The notes below the pieces were generated by a model. It saw only the letters and a list, made by a program, of their open reading frames with translations. It did not search any database and was not told the DNA's origin. This document shows positions 43,056 to 52,291 of a DNA stretch of 64,000 nucleotides, one piece after another. The number at the start of each line of letters is the position of its first letter. Position 1 is the stretch's first letter. The position numbers were made by a program, and so were the translations under genes. The stretch is taken from assembly GCF_018449515.1 (NCBI RefSeq), contig NZ_JAAVUQ010000025.1, positions 1 to 64,000 of the forward strand. The letters run 5' to 3'. This stretch comes from Caballeronia sp. dw_19 (GTDB lineage Bacteria; Pseudomonadota; Gammaproteobacteria; Burkholderiales; Burkholderiaceae).

Positions 43056-43853
43056 ATGGCCGCATACGAGACGACTCTGGATGACGACGACGAAGTTCGC
43101 GACCGCGACTACGTCGGTTCGTTCGCTCGCGGACTGGAAGTCATCAAGGTATTCAACCGGCATATGCCGCGTCGCACGCTGAGCGAAGTGGCCGAAGCGA
43201 GCGGCATGACACGCGCGACGGTCCGGCGTTTTCTGCTCACACTCGTGCGCGAAGGCTACGCCGAGACCGATGGCAAGTACTTCAACCTGAAGCCGAAGAT
43301 CCTTGAAATCGGCTTTTCGGCGCTGTCGTCCATGAACATCTGGGATATCGCCCAGCCGATCATGAATGCGCTCTCGGCCAACGTTCAGGAGTCGTGCTTT
43401 GCCGCGGTGCTGGACGGCGATTCGGTCATCCATGTCGCGCGAGCTGCGTCGAATCGCATTGTGAATGTGGGGATTTCCATTGGCAGCCGGACCCCGGCGC
43501 ACTGCGTATCGACGGGACGGGTGTTGCTCGCCGCCTTACCGGATGCCGAGTTTCAACAGTACCTGGAAACCACCAAGCTGCAGAAATTCACGCCGAACAC
43601 GGTGACGTCGAAGGTCAAGTTGCGGGAACTGGTGGAGGAAACCCGCTTGCGCGGCTGGTCGATTGTCGACCAGGAACTGGAGATCAGCCTGCGCTCCATT
43701 TCCGTACCCATTCGCGACCGCGACGGCAAGGTCGTGGCCGCCCTCAACGTATGTTGCCCGGCTGACCGCGTCACGCCACAAGACATCAGCACACGGATTC
43801 TTTCCGCCATGCTGGAAGCATCGAAGGACATTACCCGGGCACTCCAGGCCTGA
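43056..43853 (+). CDS. IclR-family transcriptional regulator
   Basis: 265 residues from ATG 43056 with GAGGAAG upstream. The winged HTH (FNRHMPRRTLSEVAEASGMTRATVRRFLLTL) and the GAF-like effector domain with IGSRTPAHCVSTGRVLLAALP and WSIVDQELEISLRSISVPIRDRDGKV are characteristic, near the PcaR/PobR group. It is the only regulator gene between 34 and 64 kb, in the centre of a set of promoters that share GTGCGC-N3-GCGCAC. A strong terminator follows. I infer it controls the cluster, including itself; activation or repression cannot be decided. Confidence 0.92.
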   Translation: MAAYETTLDDDDEVRDRDYVGSFARGLEVIKVFNRHMPRRTLSEVAEASGMTRATVRRFLLTLVREGYAETDGKYFNLKPKILEIGFSALSSMNIWDIAQPIMNALSANVQESCFAAVLDGDSVIHVARAASNRIVNVGISIGSRTPAHCVSTGRVLLAALPDAEFQQYLETTKLQKFTPNTVTSKVKLRELVEETRLRGWSIVDQELEISLRSISVPIRDRDGKVVAALNVCCPADRVTPQDISTRILSAMLEASKDITRALQA

Positions 43854-43880
43854 TTCTTATTGATCTATCCCCGTCTTATG

Positions 43881-43911
43881 AAAACGGCCCGCCTCGCGGG
43901 CCGTTTTTTTT
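43881..43911 (+). terminator. Rho-independent terminator after the IclR gene
   Basis: AAAACGGCCCGC-CTC-GCGGGCCG followed by eight T. The stem is perfect and the T run long, so it should stop transcription firmly. Confidence 0.92.
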
Positions 43912-43984
43912 CGTCCTTTTTTCATCCATTAGTCATCCTTCGCTGCCGATTTATAATGACACGATGTTTACATGGCGAACTTTT

Positions 43985-43999
43985 GTGCGCTAATATCGA
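43985..43999. promoter_or_regulatory. IclR-type operator-like site before the SDR pair
   Basis: GTGCGC-TAA-TATCGA, left half only conserved, 39 bases before the first SDR start. ATGGCGAAC at about 43972 may be a second weak half-site. Confidence 0.45.
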
Positions 44000-44037
44000 T
44001 TCGCCATCGGAATACATCACTATCGGAGTCATCGTTC

Positions 44038-44793
44038 ATGCAGTCGTCAGTGAAAGGTAAGGTCGTATTGGTTACGGGAGGCGGTCGCGGCCTCGGTCAC
44101 GCCATCGCGTCGATGTTTGCCGAACACGGCGCGGTAGGGGTGGTGGCGGATTTGCCGTCGTCCACGCGGATGGCCCCGCCGCCCGGCATGACGGCGCTCG
44201 ATTGCGATGTGAGTTCCGAGGCCAGCGTCGCCGCATGCGTGACGGCGACGATCGAGCAATTCGGCCGTCTCGACGTCGTGGTCGCCAATGCGGGACTTGT
44301 GCCCGGCTGGCGTACGACGGACAGCATCGACTTCGATGAATGGGACCGCGTCATGGCCGTTAACGCCCGCGGCGTGGCGATCACGATTTCCAGGACCGCC
44401 AAGGTCCTGAGCGTCACGCAAGGATCGATTGTCGTGATGGCATCGATCAATTCGTTCGCGGCGCACGGCCGCCAGATGCTCTACACCGCGTCGAAACACG
44501 CGGTACTGGGCATCGTGCGCGCTGCGGCACGCGATCTGGGTCCGCAGGGCGTGCGCGTCAATGCGCTTGCTCCCGGCCCGATCGCGACGGACGCGCTGCT
44601 TGATCGCATCCGCCATCGCGCCGGCACAGGCGGCACAGAAGCCGATACCGCGCTGCAGGAACTCGCGCACGGCAATTCATTGGGACGCCTCGCCACCGCG
44701 GCCGAGGTTGCGAAGGCCGCGATGTTCCTGGCATCGGATATGGCGAGCGGCATCACGGGCGTGCTGCTCCCCGTCGACGCCGGCTTGCAGTAA
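44038..44793 (+). CDS. Short-chain dehydrogenase/reductase
   Basis: 251 residues from ATG 44038. Cofactor motif TGGGRGLG (13-20), NAG at 84-86, Ser136/139, Tyr149 and Lys153 of YTASK, so a complete classical SDR. An acidic residue at the end of strand 2 (VADLP) suggests NAD preference. It oxidises or reduces an alcohol/ketone in the pathway. Together with the next SDR gene (89 bases away) it probably forms an operon controlled from the 43985 site. Confidence 0.9.
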   Translation: MQSSVKGKVVLVTGGGRGLGHAIASMFAEHGAVGVVADLPSSTRMAPPPGMTALDCDVSSEASVAACVTATIEQFGRLDVVVANAGLVPGWRTTDSIDFDEWDRVMAVNARGVAITISRTAKVLSVTQGSIVVMASINSFAAHGRQMLYTASKHAVLGIVRAAARDLGPQGVRVNALAPGPIATDALLDRIRHRAGTGGTEADTALQELAHGNSLGRLATAAEVAKAAMFLASDMASGITGVLLPVDAGLQ

Positions 44794-44881
44794 TCCCGCA
44801 AGTAATCCCCCGCAAGTATTCCCCGCACGAAATCCCGGCATGCAGGCACGCCGGCCCTTCTCTTGCTAAAGGTCATCGCCG

Positions 44882-45649
44882 ATGTTCAGTCTGGAAAACA
44901 AGACCGTGCTCGTCACGGGAGCGTCGAAAGGAATCGGCGCGGCAATCGCAACCGCGCTCGGCGCTGCCGGCGCACACGTCATAGCGCACTACGGCCATGA
45001 TCGCGCGGGTGCTGAACAGGCCCTCGGCGACGTGCCGGCATCGCGCAAGCATTTCGTGCAAGCCGACCTGCGTGATCTCGCCGCGACTGAAGCCCTGTGG
45101 GATGACGCGCAAGCATGGCGAGGGCAGATTGACGTGTATGTCAACAATGCCGCGATCATGCTGTGGCACGGCGGTTTCGAAGCGGATGACGCCACCTGGG
45201 ACGCCGTCTGGGAAGAGACCCTGGCGGTCAATGTGCTGGCGCCCGCGCGCCTGATCCGCCGGGCGGTCAGGCATTTCCTCGCCTGCCAGGGCGGCGTGCT
45301 CGTGACCATCTCCAGTTGGGCTGCGCAGCGCGGCGTGACCAACCCCGACACCATCGCGTACGCGGCGTCGAAGGCGGCCGTGCGCTCGATGACCCAAACC
45401 GTCGCGCGGGCACATGCACGCGATGGCCTGCTCGCTTACGTCGTCGCGCCGGGCGTGGTCCGCACGCAGATGTCAGAAGCGTTCGCGGCCACTCAAGGCG
45501 GCGAGGACAAGATCACCGCCACCCTCGCAATGGGCGAATGGGTTCCGCCCGAGGACATTGGCAACCTGGTCGCGTTCCTGGCCAGCGGCAAGGCACGCCA
45601 CCTGAGCGGCGCCACGCTCGACGTCAACGGCGCAAGCTATGTGCGCTGA
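44882..45649 (+). CDS. Short-chain dehydrogenase/reductase
   Basis: 255 residues from ATG 44882. TGASKGIG (12-19), NNAA (88-91), Ser144, Tyr160 and Lys164 of YAASK are intact; the cofactor-site HYGHD end of strand 2 allows no firm NAD/NADP choice. It resembles 3-oxoacyl-ACP reductase-like members of catabolic clusters. Second gene of the SDR pair; the perfect palindrome at 45676 lies between it and the ABC operon. Confidence 0.9.
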   Translation: MFSLENKTVLVTGASKGIGAAIATALGAAGAHVIAHYGHDRAGAEQALGDVPASRKHFVQADLRDLAATEALWDDAQAWRGQIDVYVNNAAIMLWHGGFEADDATWDAVWEETLAVNVLAPARLIRRAVRHFLACQGGVLVTISSWAAQRGVTNPDTIAYAASKAAVRSMTQTVARAHARDGLLAYVVAPGVVRTQMSEAFAATQGGEDKITATLAMGEWVPPEDIGNLVAFLASGKARHLSGATLDVNGASYVR

Positions 45650-45675
45650 ATAAAACGTCAAATTTGAGAACATAA

Positions 45676-45690
45676 GTGCGCCTTGCGCAC
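45676..45690. promoter_or_regulatory. Perfect IclR-type operator palindrome before the amino-acid ABC operon
   Basis: GTGCGC-CTT-GCGCAC, the best match in the window and a full inverted repeat. It lies 153 bases before the binding-protein gene. Confidence 0.7.
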
Positions 45691-45842
45691 ATTTTCTTTG
45701 ACAGCGTATTTTGATGCAGCGACAATTTTTTCATGCGTTGCCTAGGTGTTACCTGAGCCTGTCCTCTATCACCGATTCAGCTAACCCGGCAACCCGGCAT
45801 CCGCCGCGCAGAGTTTCCCTTGCCCTTTCTGGAGAGTTCGCA

Positions 45843-46646
45843 ATGTTTAGAGCAGTATTTCTCGTGCTGGCGGCGGTTGTCTCGACAATGACAGCCCAGG
45901 TATCCGAAGCCCGTACACTCGATCAGGTCATCAAGAGCGGGACGATTCGCATCGGCGTGAATCCGAACTTTCCGCCCATGAGTTCGTACAACGCGACGAA
46001 TCAGCTTGCGGGTTTCGATATCGACATTGGCAACAAGATTGCCAGCACGCTCAACATCAAGGCCGAGTTCGTGCCGACCGAAGCCGCGCAGCGCGTGCCG
46101 TTCCTCGTGTCCGACCGCATCGATATCTCGCTCGGAGCGCTGACCCGGTCCGCCGAGCGCGCGCAACTGATCGACTTCACGGTGCCTCTGCATACCGAGT
46201 CGATGTCCGTGCTGACCACCGACAAGATCAAGGCTACGAAATGGACGGACCTGAATTCGCCGTCGGTCACGCTGGTGGACATGCGCGGCAACTGGTCGGT
46301 CGATTACGTGAAGGACAAGCTGCCGAAGGCCAAGATGCTGCTGGTCGAGTCCATTGCTGACACGGTGCGCGCAGTCGCGCAAGGACGCGGCGATGCGATT
46401 GTCGAGAACATCGACTTCTTCCAGAATTTCACCAAGAATTACCCGAACATCAAGTGGCGGACGCTGAACGACCCGATCTTCGTGAATTACGACAGCATTG
46501 GGGTATCGAAGGGTAATTCGACGCTGAAAGACTATCTGAACGTGGTGTTGTACGACCTGCACTCCACCGGTTTCGTCAACGATTCATGGCAAAAGGCCTA
46601 CGGCACGCCGATGCAAAAACCGATCGTGCCCAACCCGTATTTCTGA
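45843..46646 (+). CDS. Polar amino acid ABC transporter substrate-binding protein
   Basis: 267 residues from ATG 45843 (GGAGAG seven bases upstream; upstream in-frame codons are unlikely). Signal peptide ends SEA. IRIGVNPNFPPMSSYNATNQLAGFDIDIG and RIDISLGALTRSAERAQLIDFTVPL are the SBP_bac_3 signatures. It captures an amino acid or related polar compound in the periplasm for the two permeases and ATPase that follow. Confidence 0.92.
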   Translation: MFRAVFLVLAAVVSTMTAQVSEARTLDQVIKSGTIRIGVNPNFPPMSSYNATNQLAGFDIDIGNKIASTLNIKAEFVPTEAAQRVPFLVSDRIDISLGALTRSAERAQLIDFTVPLHTESMSVLTTDKIKATKWTDLNSPSVTLVDMRGNWSVDYVKDKLPKAKMLLVESIADTVRAVAQGRGDAIVENIDFFQNFTKNYPNIKWRTLNDPIFVNYDSIGVSKGNSTLKDYLNVVLYDLHSTGFVNDSWQKAYGTPMQKPIVPNPYF

Positions 46647-46727
46647 GCCGTGGCCGTGCGCGCACGGCCATATCGTGCATGACAGCGCGTGCCCCGCCGG
46701 GCACGTCGTCGTTTGATCCGGATTGCC

Positions 46728-47402
46728 ATGACTTACACCCTTCAATACGCCGACGTACTGCGCCAGTTGCCGTATCTCGCAACCGGCGCCGTGCTGACGC
46801 TCGAGATCGCCTTCGTCTCGTTCTGGCTCGGCAGCGCGATCGGACTCGCCGGGGCACTCGGCAAGCTGCACGGCGGCGCGCTGGTACGCCGCCTGGTGGG
46901 CCTGTATGTGGTTGTGCTGACCAATACGCCCGCGCTCGTGCAGATCTTCTTCCTGTTCTACGCGCTGCCCGACGCCGGCATCACCCTCTCTCCGATGACC
47001 GCCGTGCTGATCGGCCTCACCTTGAACTCGGGCGCGTATCTCACGGATATCCTGCGATCCGGCATCAATTCCGTGCGGATATCCGAACTGGAAACCGCCG
47101 AAACGCTCGGCATGTCGCGCCTGCAGATGGTGCGTTACGTGATCCTGCCGCACGTCGCCAAGACCATCTATGCGCCGCTCTGCAACTTCTTCGTCTGGCT
47201 CGTCCTCGGCAGTTCGATCGGTTCGATCTTCGGCGTCGAGGAACTCACGGGACGTGCGATCAACATCTCCAGCGCGAACATGCGCACTATCGAAACCTTC
47301 TCGGTCGTGGCTGCCATGTACGTGGCGCTGACCTTCGTTGCGTCGATCGCCCTTGCGCTGACCGGCCGCTATGCCTTTCGCGTTAAAGCGAGGATCTTCT
47401 GA
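46728..47402 (+). CDS. Polar amino acid ABC transporter permease 1
   Basis: 224 residues from ATG 46728 (in-frame ATG at 46689 adds a basic stretch). Five or so helices and the HisM/GlnP motif: LTNTPALVQIFFLFYALP and SGINSVRISELETAETLGMSRLQMVRYVILP. Stop overlaps the next start by one base (TGATG). Works with the second permease as a heterodimer. Confidence 0.92.
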   Translation: MTYTLQYADVLRQLPYLATGAVLTLEIAFVSFWLGSAIGLAGALGKLHGGALVRRLVGLYVVVLTNTPALVQIFFLFYALPDAGITLSPMTAVLIGLTLNSGAYLTDILRSGINSVRISELETAETLGMSRLQMVRYVILPHVAKTIYAPLCNFFVWLVLGSSIGSIFGVEELTGRAINISSANMRTIETFSVVAAMYVALTFVASIALALTGRYAFRVKARIF

Positions 47403-48148
47403 TGCTCGGCCAGATCATTGCGCAAATTCCCACCTTCTTCACGCGCTTCACATTCGAGTTCCTGCTGGAAGCCATGGGCCGCACACTGGCGATGACCGCG
47501 CTCGGCTGCGGCGTCGGCATTGTGCTCGGGGCCATCATTGCGGTGATCCGCGGGACCAAGGCACGCGCGCTTGCACCGTTGCGTTTCGTGCTCACGGTGC
47601 TGGTCGAAGTGTTCCGGCGCATTCCCTTTCTCGTGAACCTGTTCATCGTCATGTTCGCGCTGCAGGGCTTCGGCTCGGACATCTCGCTCTTCACGATTGC
47701 GACGGTATCCATTTGCATCGTGGCGACTGCGTTTCTCTCGGAGGTCATTCGCGCCGGGCTTGAATCCGTGCCGCGCCAGCAGGTAGAAGCGGCCGAGGTC
47801 ATGAACTTCGGCTTCATGCGCACGTTGTTCCTGGTGTTGCTGCCGCAGTCATGGAAAGTGATCCTGCCGCCCGCCTTCGCGTTCATGGTGATGTTCATCA
47901 AGGACACGTCGCTGGCGTCGCAAATGGGTGTGGTAGAGCTGACGTTCACAGGCAAGGTCCTGATGAACCGGGGCTTCTCACCCTTTCTCGTGTATGGCGC
48001 CGTCCTCACCGCCTATTTCATTTTGTCCTACCCGCTAAGCCGTCTGGGTGCCTATCTGGAGAATCGCCTTGCCTCACCTCGCAGTCGAAAAACTCTCAAG
48101 CGCGTACGCTCAGCAACAGGTTCTCCGCGACATCACACTCTCGGTTGA
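47402..48148 (+). CDS. Polar amino acid ABC transporter permease 2
   Basis: 248 residues. FRRIPFLVNLFIVMFALQGFG and GLESVPRQQVEAAEVMNFGFMRTLFLVLLPQ form the usual HisQ/HisM signature. The C-terminus runs about 80 bases into the ATPase gene (basic, serine-rich tail), so the two genes overlap. Confidence 0.9.
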   Translation: MLGQIIAQIPTFFTRFTFEFLLEAMGRTLAMTALGCGVGIVLGAIIAVIRGTKARALAPLRFVLTVLVEVFRRIPFLVNLFIVMFALQGFGSDISLFTIATVSICIVATAFLSEVIRAGLESVPRQQVEAAEVMNFGFMRTLFLVLLPQSWKVILPPAFAFMVMFIKDTSLASQMGVVELTFTGKVLMNRGFSPFLVYGAVLTAYFILSYPLSRLGAYLENRLASPRSRKTLKRVRSATGSPRHHTLG

Positions 48149-48809
48149 ACGGGGCGAAGTCATCAGCCTGATCGGGCCGTCGGGCTCGGGCAAAAGCACC
48201 CTGCTGCGCACGTTGGTCGGGCTGATGCCGCCGACCGGCGGCCGAGTCGTGCTCGACGACGAACCGCTCGACTATTCATCGCGTAAAAGCGTGCGGGCCG
48301 CGCGCGACAAGATGGCGATCGTGTTCCAGCAGTACAACCTGTTCCAAAACATGGACGTGCTGCGCAACGTCACCATCTCGCCGCTCAAGATCAAGAAGCG
48401 GCCGCGCGAGCAGGTTGAAGCTGAAGCGAAGGAGTTGCTTCGGCGTGTGGGCCTTGCTGAAAAACACGCGAGCTATCCCGATGAATTATCTGGCGGACAG
48501 CAACAGCGTGTTGCCATTGCACGAGCGCTCGCGCTCAAGCCGGAGCTTCTGCTGCTCGATGAAATCACCGCCGCGCTCGATCCTGAACTCGTGAACGAAG
48601 TGCTCGACACGGTGCGCACGCTGGCAGGCGAAGGCATCACGATGTTGCTCGTGTCACACGAAATGTCGTTCGTGCGGGAAGTCTCCACGCGCGTGGTGAT
48701 GATGGATAAGGGGCAGGTAGTGGAGATCGGTACGCCGGCCAAGATCTTCGGCAATGCCAGCGAAGCCCGCACGCGTGACTTCGTCGGGAAGATACTGCGG
48801 CATCACTAA
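48069..48809 (+). CDS. Polar amino acid ABC transporter ATPase
   Basis: 246 residues from TTG 48069, which has GGAGAA six bases upstream; a GTG at 48048 would put codons in front of that site. Walker A GPSGSGKST, signature LSGGQQQRVA, Walker B LLLLDEITAALDPE, and His switch LLVSHEMSF. HisP/GlnQ class. The 80-base overlap with the permease and the rare TTG start suggest coupled, moderate translation. Confidence 0.92.
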   Translation: MPHLAVEKLSSAYAQQQVLRDITLSVERGEVISLIGPSGSGKSTLLRTLVGLMPPTGGRVVLDDEPLDYSSRKSVRAARDKMAIVFQQYNLFQNMDVLRNVTISPLKIKKRPREQVEAEAKELLRRVGLAEKHASYPDELSGGQQQRVAIARALALKPELLLLDEITAALDPELVNEVLDTVRTLAGEGITMLLVSHEMSFVREVSTRVVMMDKGQVVEIGTPAKIFGNASEARTRDFVGKILRHH

Positions 48810-48819
48810 GCAAAAACGA

Positions 48820-49956
48820 TCAGGCGCTCGCCAGCAGGAACGGCGAGAGGTCCACATCGAAAGGGGCGGGCTTGCCCTGCACAAGGCTTGCAACGATCTG
48901 CGCCACCGCGGGGCCGGCGGTGAAGCCCATCCACGGAAAAAAGTTGATGAAGAAACCCGGCATGCCCGGCACTTCACCCAGGATCGGCTTCCAGTCGTCC
49001 GTGCCGTTCACCACGGCCGCCCAGGTCCGGATCACGCGCAGCGCGCCGAGCGCCGGCACCGCGGCCAATGCCACGGCCATGTTGCGTTCGAGGGAGTTGG
49101 GATCCGTGGTCGGATAACCGCGGCTGTGCCAGCGCGCAGGCCAGCCGCCGCCGATCAGGATCGAGCCCGCCTGGTTTTGCTTGAGCGTGAGTTTGTCGCC
49201 GGCGGAATAGACCAGGTGCGGAATCAACGGCCCGACGCGCTCAGTTACCGCGACCTGGATCGCGAACCCCTGCACGTCGATCACGATACCCAGCAACGCG
49301 GCGATCTTGCCCGCATCGGCGCCGGCCGCATTCACCACGCGCCGGGCCCGCAAAACCTCGGTTCCGGCCGTTACCTCGAAGCCATCGCGTATTGACGCGA
49401 TTCGAGTCACTTCGGCATGGCGCACGAATCTCGCCCCTATCGCACGCGCGGCCCGTGCATACGCTAGCGTTGCGGCAAGCGGACTAGCCTTGCCTTCGTC
49501 CGGGCAGAATGCACCGCCCACGATTGCGTCCGAGAGATAGGGCGCCAGCGATCTTACGTCTGCGCGATCGAGCAGTTGGATATCCAGGCCTTGCGAGCGC
49601 TCCACCTCCGCCTTGGCGGCAATCGACACCATCTGCGAGGCGTCGGTTGCAACCAGCAGGCCGCCCTTCAGGGACACTTCGAGATCGGCGCCGAGCGTTG
49701 CCGGCAAATCGCGCCATACATCGATGGAATGACGCAGCAAGCCGATGGTCGGTGCGAACGTCCGGGCCCACTGCGGGCCACGATTGACGAAAGGATCATG
49801 GGGGATCTGCGCGTGCAGACTGCCGGCGTTCGAGCCTGATGCCTGCGTGTTGAGCTCGCTGCGTTCGAGCACGGTCACGGCCACGCCATCGCGGGCGAGA
49901 TAATAGGCGGTCGCGCAGCCGGCGAGACCGCCGCCGATCACAATCACATCGTTCAT
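48820..49956 (-). CDS. FAD-dependent amino acid oxidase/dehydrogenase (DadA/glycine oxidase type)
   Basis: 378 residues from ATG 49956. VIVIGGGLAGCATAYYLARDGV binds FAD; SGSNAGSLHAQIPHDP, DEGKASPLAATLAYARAA, RVVNAAGADAGKIA and the C-terminal PGFFINFFPWMGFTAGPAVAQIVASL follow the DAAO/GO family. A membrane anchor is absent. It oxidises a secondary or D-amino acid to an imine or ketoacid. It converges with the ABC operon and is last of a leftward run with the OYE-like and DapA-like genes. Confidence 0.85.
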   Translation of the reverse strand: MNDVIVIGGGLAGCATAYYLARDGVAVTVLERSELNTQASGSNAGSLHAQIPHDPFVNRGPQWARTFAPTIGLLRHSIDVWRDLPATLGADLEVSLKGGLLVATDASQMVSIAAKAEVERSQGLDIQLLDRADVRSLAPYLSDAIVGGAFCPDEGKASPLAATLAYARAARAIGARFVRHAEVTRIASIRDGFEVTAGTEVLRARRVVNAAGADAGKIAALLGIVIDVQGFAIQVAVTERVGPLIPHLVYSAGDKLTLKQNQAGSILIGGGWPARWHSRGYPTTDPNSLERNMAVALAAVPALGALRVIRTWAAVVNGTDDWKPILGEVPGMPGFFINFFPWMGFTAGPAVAQIVASLVQGKPAPFDVDLSPFLLASA

Positions 49957-49987
49957 CGGGTCAGCCAGGCGGGATGTTAAAACGAAG

Positions 49988-51118
49988 TTACGTGGAGGTG
50001 GCATTCGGAGCTTGCATGTTACGCCGCGCGAGGAAGAAGGCGAAGTTCTCGGGCAGCAAGGCGTGCGGCGCCGGGTGACCCAGCGAGCGCGCCGCGCGAT
50101 ACACGAAGTTCGGATCGGCCAGCAGTTCCCGCGCGATGGCGACGAGATCAGCAGAGCCTTCGCTGACGATCGCGTCCGCCTGACCCGGCTCCGTGATTAG
50201 TCCCACCGCCATGGTCGGGATGCCCGCTTCACGACGAATCCGCTCTGCGTAGGGCACCTGATGCCCGGGCGCTTCCGCGCGCATGGACCTCGCAACCGGG
50301 CCACGGATACCGCCCGACGAACAGTCGACCAGATCGATGCCAATGTCCTTCAGCCGGCGCGCCAGTTCGATAGTCTCGTCCAGCGTCACGCCGCCCGCGC
50401 TTTCGTCCACGCATGACGCTCGATACCACACCGGCATGGTGTCCGGCACGGCTCGCCTGACCGCTTGCGCGGCGTCGAGTGCGAAGCGCGCGCGGTTCTC
50501 GAGAGTGCCGCCGTACCGGTCGGTCCTGCTATTTGATATCGGCGATAAAAACTCGTGCAGCAGATAGCCATGCGCACCGTGCACTTCGACAAAATCCAGA
50601 CCCGCGCTAACGGCGCGTCGGGCACTTGCCGCAAACGACCCGATGATACGCGCGACTCCTGCCTCGTCGAGCGCGGCAGGAATCGGCCAGTCCTGCGCAT
50701 GGGCAATCGCCGAAGGCGCGACCGTTTGCCAACCACGCGCAGGCGATGCACTCGCGAGCGGTCCCGCCCCGTCCCACGGACTGGCCGAACTGCCCTTGCG
50801 CCCGGCATGCCCGATCTGCACGCCGACCGGGATGCCCTGCCCGTGATAAAGCCCCGCCAGTTGCCGGAAGCCTTCGATCTGGCTGTCATCCCACAGCCCG
50901 AGACAACCTTCGCTGATGCGGCCGTCCCGCTCCACGGCGGTGGCCTCGATCACCGCACCGCCCACGCCGCCGAGCGCAAAGCGCGCGTGATGCGCGAGAT
51001 GCCACGCGTTCACTGCGCCTTCGACCGCACGGTACTGGCACATCGGCGAAACGACAATGCGGTTGGAGAAGGTAATGCCCCGCGAACTGAACGGCGTGAA
51101 CAAGCGGATCTCATGCAT
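49988..51118 (-). CDS. Old yellow enzyme family NADH:flavin oxidoreductase (YqjM type)
   Basis: 376 residues from ATG 51118, seven bases after the DapA-family gene stop. VSPMCQYRAV puts Cys27 at the YqjM Cys26 position; VQIGHAGRKGS, VEVHGAHGYLLHEFLSPISNSRTDRYGG and FVYRAARSL complete the FMN TIM barrel. It reduces an activated C=C or C=N bond, or demethylates. In this set it might reduce an unsaturated imino or oxo acid made by the neighbouring enzymes. Confidence 0.9.
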   Translation of the reverse strand: MHEIRLFTPFSSRGITFSNRIVVSPMCQYRAVEGAVNAWHLAHHARFALGGVGGAVIEATAVERDGRISEGCLGLWDDSQIEGFRQLAGLYHGQGIPVGVQIGHAGRKGSSASPWDGAGPLASASPARGWQTVAPSAIAHAQDWPIPAALDEAGVARIIGSFAASARRAVSAGLDFVEVHGAHGYLLHEFLSPISNSRTDRYGGTLENRARFALDAAQAVRRAVPDTMPVWYRASCVDESAGGVTLDETIELARRLKDIGIDLVDCSSGGIRGPVARSMRAEAPGHQVPYAERIRREAGIPTMAVGLITEPGQADAIVSEGSADLVAIARELLADPNFVYRAARSLGHPAPHALLPENFAFFLARRNMQAPNATST

Positions 51119-51125
51119 CGCCGGC

Positions 51126-52067
51126 TCAGGCTTTTTGCGCAGCGCATCGCGCGACATAGGCATTGAGGTCGTCGATGATCGAGACAATCTTCGCGCGCCG
51201 TTCGATACCCTCGCCGCCCAGCGCCGTGAACTTTGTCAGCGGTGGCCGTACGTCGCCGACCGGATAACCTTGCGATGCCGCCAGCGCCTTCGAATAGCAC
51301 TGGTGCCCGTAGGTTGGATGGCCTTCCGCGATGATCCGGTCGAAGCTGGCAATCATCTTCTGGATAGTCTTGGCTTCCTCCAGCTCGCCCTCGACCAAGG
51401 CGTTCCAGAGCCGCGTGGAAGCCTCCGGGATGTAGTTCGCGTACGGGTTCACGTAGCCGACCGCGCCGAGCAGGAAACTCTCCACGGGCCGCTCGCCCGC
51501 AAACACGTTCATCACGCCCTCGGTCGCCTCGATCACGTCGTAGACGCGGCCGACATCCATGCTCGCTTCCTTGATGTAGCGGACGTTATCAAGTGCCCGC
51601 GTCAGGCGCGCCACCAGTTTCGCCGACATGTCGACGTTGGTCGTCACGGGGTTGTTGTAAAGCATGATCGGCAGCGACGTCGCCTCGGAGATCGCCCGGT
51701 AATACTCGAAGATCTCGTCGTCGGTGGGGGTGTAGTAATACGGCGGCGCGATCATGAAGCCGTCTACGCCCAGCGCTTCCGCTTCGCGGGTATAACGCAC
51801 CGCGTTCGGCGTCGACGCGTTCATGGTGCCGACCAGCACGTCCATCCGCCCGGCCACGTGCTTGACCGTAGCTTCTACATATTGAATGCGCTCCTCGTCG
51901 CTGATGGTCAAGAACTCGCCGGTCGTACCCAGGATGATCACGCCGGGAGAGCCCGCTTCTATTTGCCAGTCGAGGAAATGCCTGAGTGCGCCTTCATCGA
52001 TCGACTTGCCGTCGGCGGTAAAGGGCGTCACGGTCACACCATAGCTGCCACGAAAAACTTTACTCAC
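51126..52067 (-). CDS. DapA-family aldolase/lyase
   Basis: 313 residues. Schiff-base Lys166 (VRYIKEAS), Tyr137 (YNNP) and GTTGE (47-51) fit the dihydrodipicolinate synthase/N-acetylneuraminate lyase family. The N-terminus YGVTVTPFTADGKSID is typical. The substrate-recognition Arg of true DapA is not evident, so it is a catabolic member such as a ketoacid aldolase or imino-acid deaminase. It heads the leftward trio and follows the operator-like site at 52097. Confidence 0.87.
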   Translation of the reverse strand: MSKVFRGSYGVTVTPFTADGKSIDEGALRHFLDWQIEAGSPGVIILGTTGEFLTISDEERIQYVEATVKHVAGRMDVLVGTMNASTPNAVRYTREAEALGVDGFMIAPPYYYTPTDDEIFEYYRAISEATSLPIMLYNNPVTTNVDMSAKLVARLTRALDNVRYIKEASMDVGRVYDVIEATEGVMNVFAGERPVESFLLGAVGYVNPYANYIPEASTRLWNALVEGELEEAKTIQKMIASFDRIIAEGHPTYGHQCYSKALAASQGYPVGDVRPPLTKFTALGGEGIERRAKIVSIIDDLNAYVARCAAQKA

Positions 52068-52096
52068 GTATTTCTCCGTTAAATCATTGAACGCTT

Positions 52097-52111
52097 GAGC
52101 GCCACGCGCAC
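52097..52111. promoter_or_regulatory. IclR-type operator-like site before the DapA/OYE/FAD operon
   Basis: GAGCGC-CAC-GCGCAC, one mismatch from the consensus palindrome, 30 bases before the DapA-family start. Confidence 0.62.
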
Positions 52112-52291
52112 ATATTTTTCACATGAGATCAAAGCGGGTCTTTTTATCTCCAACCGCGTCCCTGATCGCCTCACGCCCTATTCTCGCCTTGAATTGGTAA
52201 GAATTGGCGCATCTATCTCATGGCTTTATGCCAATTTCGCGAAAATTTCACAAAATTCCAATATTGAATTTTGTTCACATGGCGTCTGAAT

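Noticed and set aside
41533..52067. Assignment of the IclR cluster to hydroxyproline degradation (FAD dehydrogenase, DapA-type deaminase, ketoglutarate-semialdehyde dehydrogenase)
   Set aside because: No proline racemase-type 2-epimerase is present, the DapA-family protein lacks the look of known deaminases of that pathway, and the class III aminotransferase and GcvPAB-like genes are unexplained by it.
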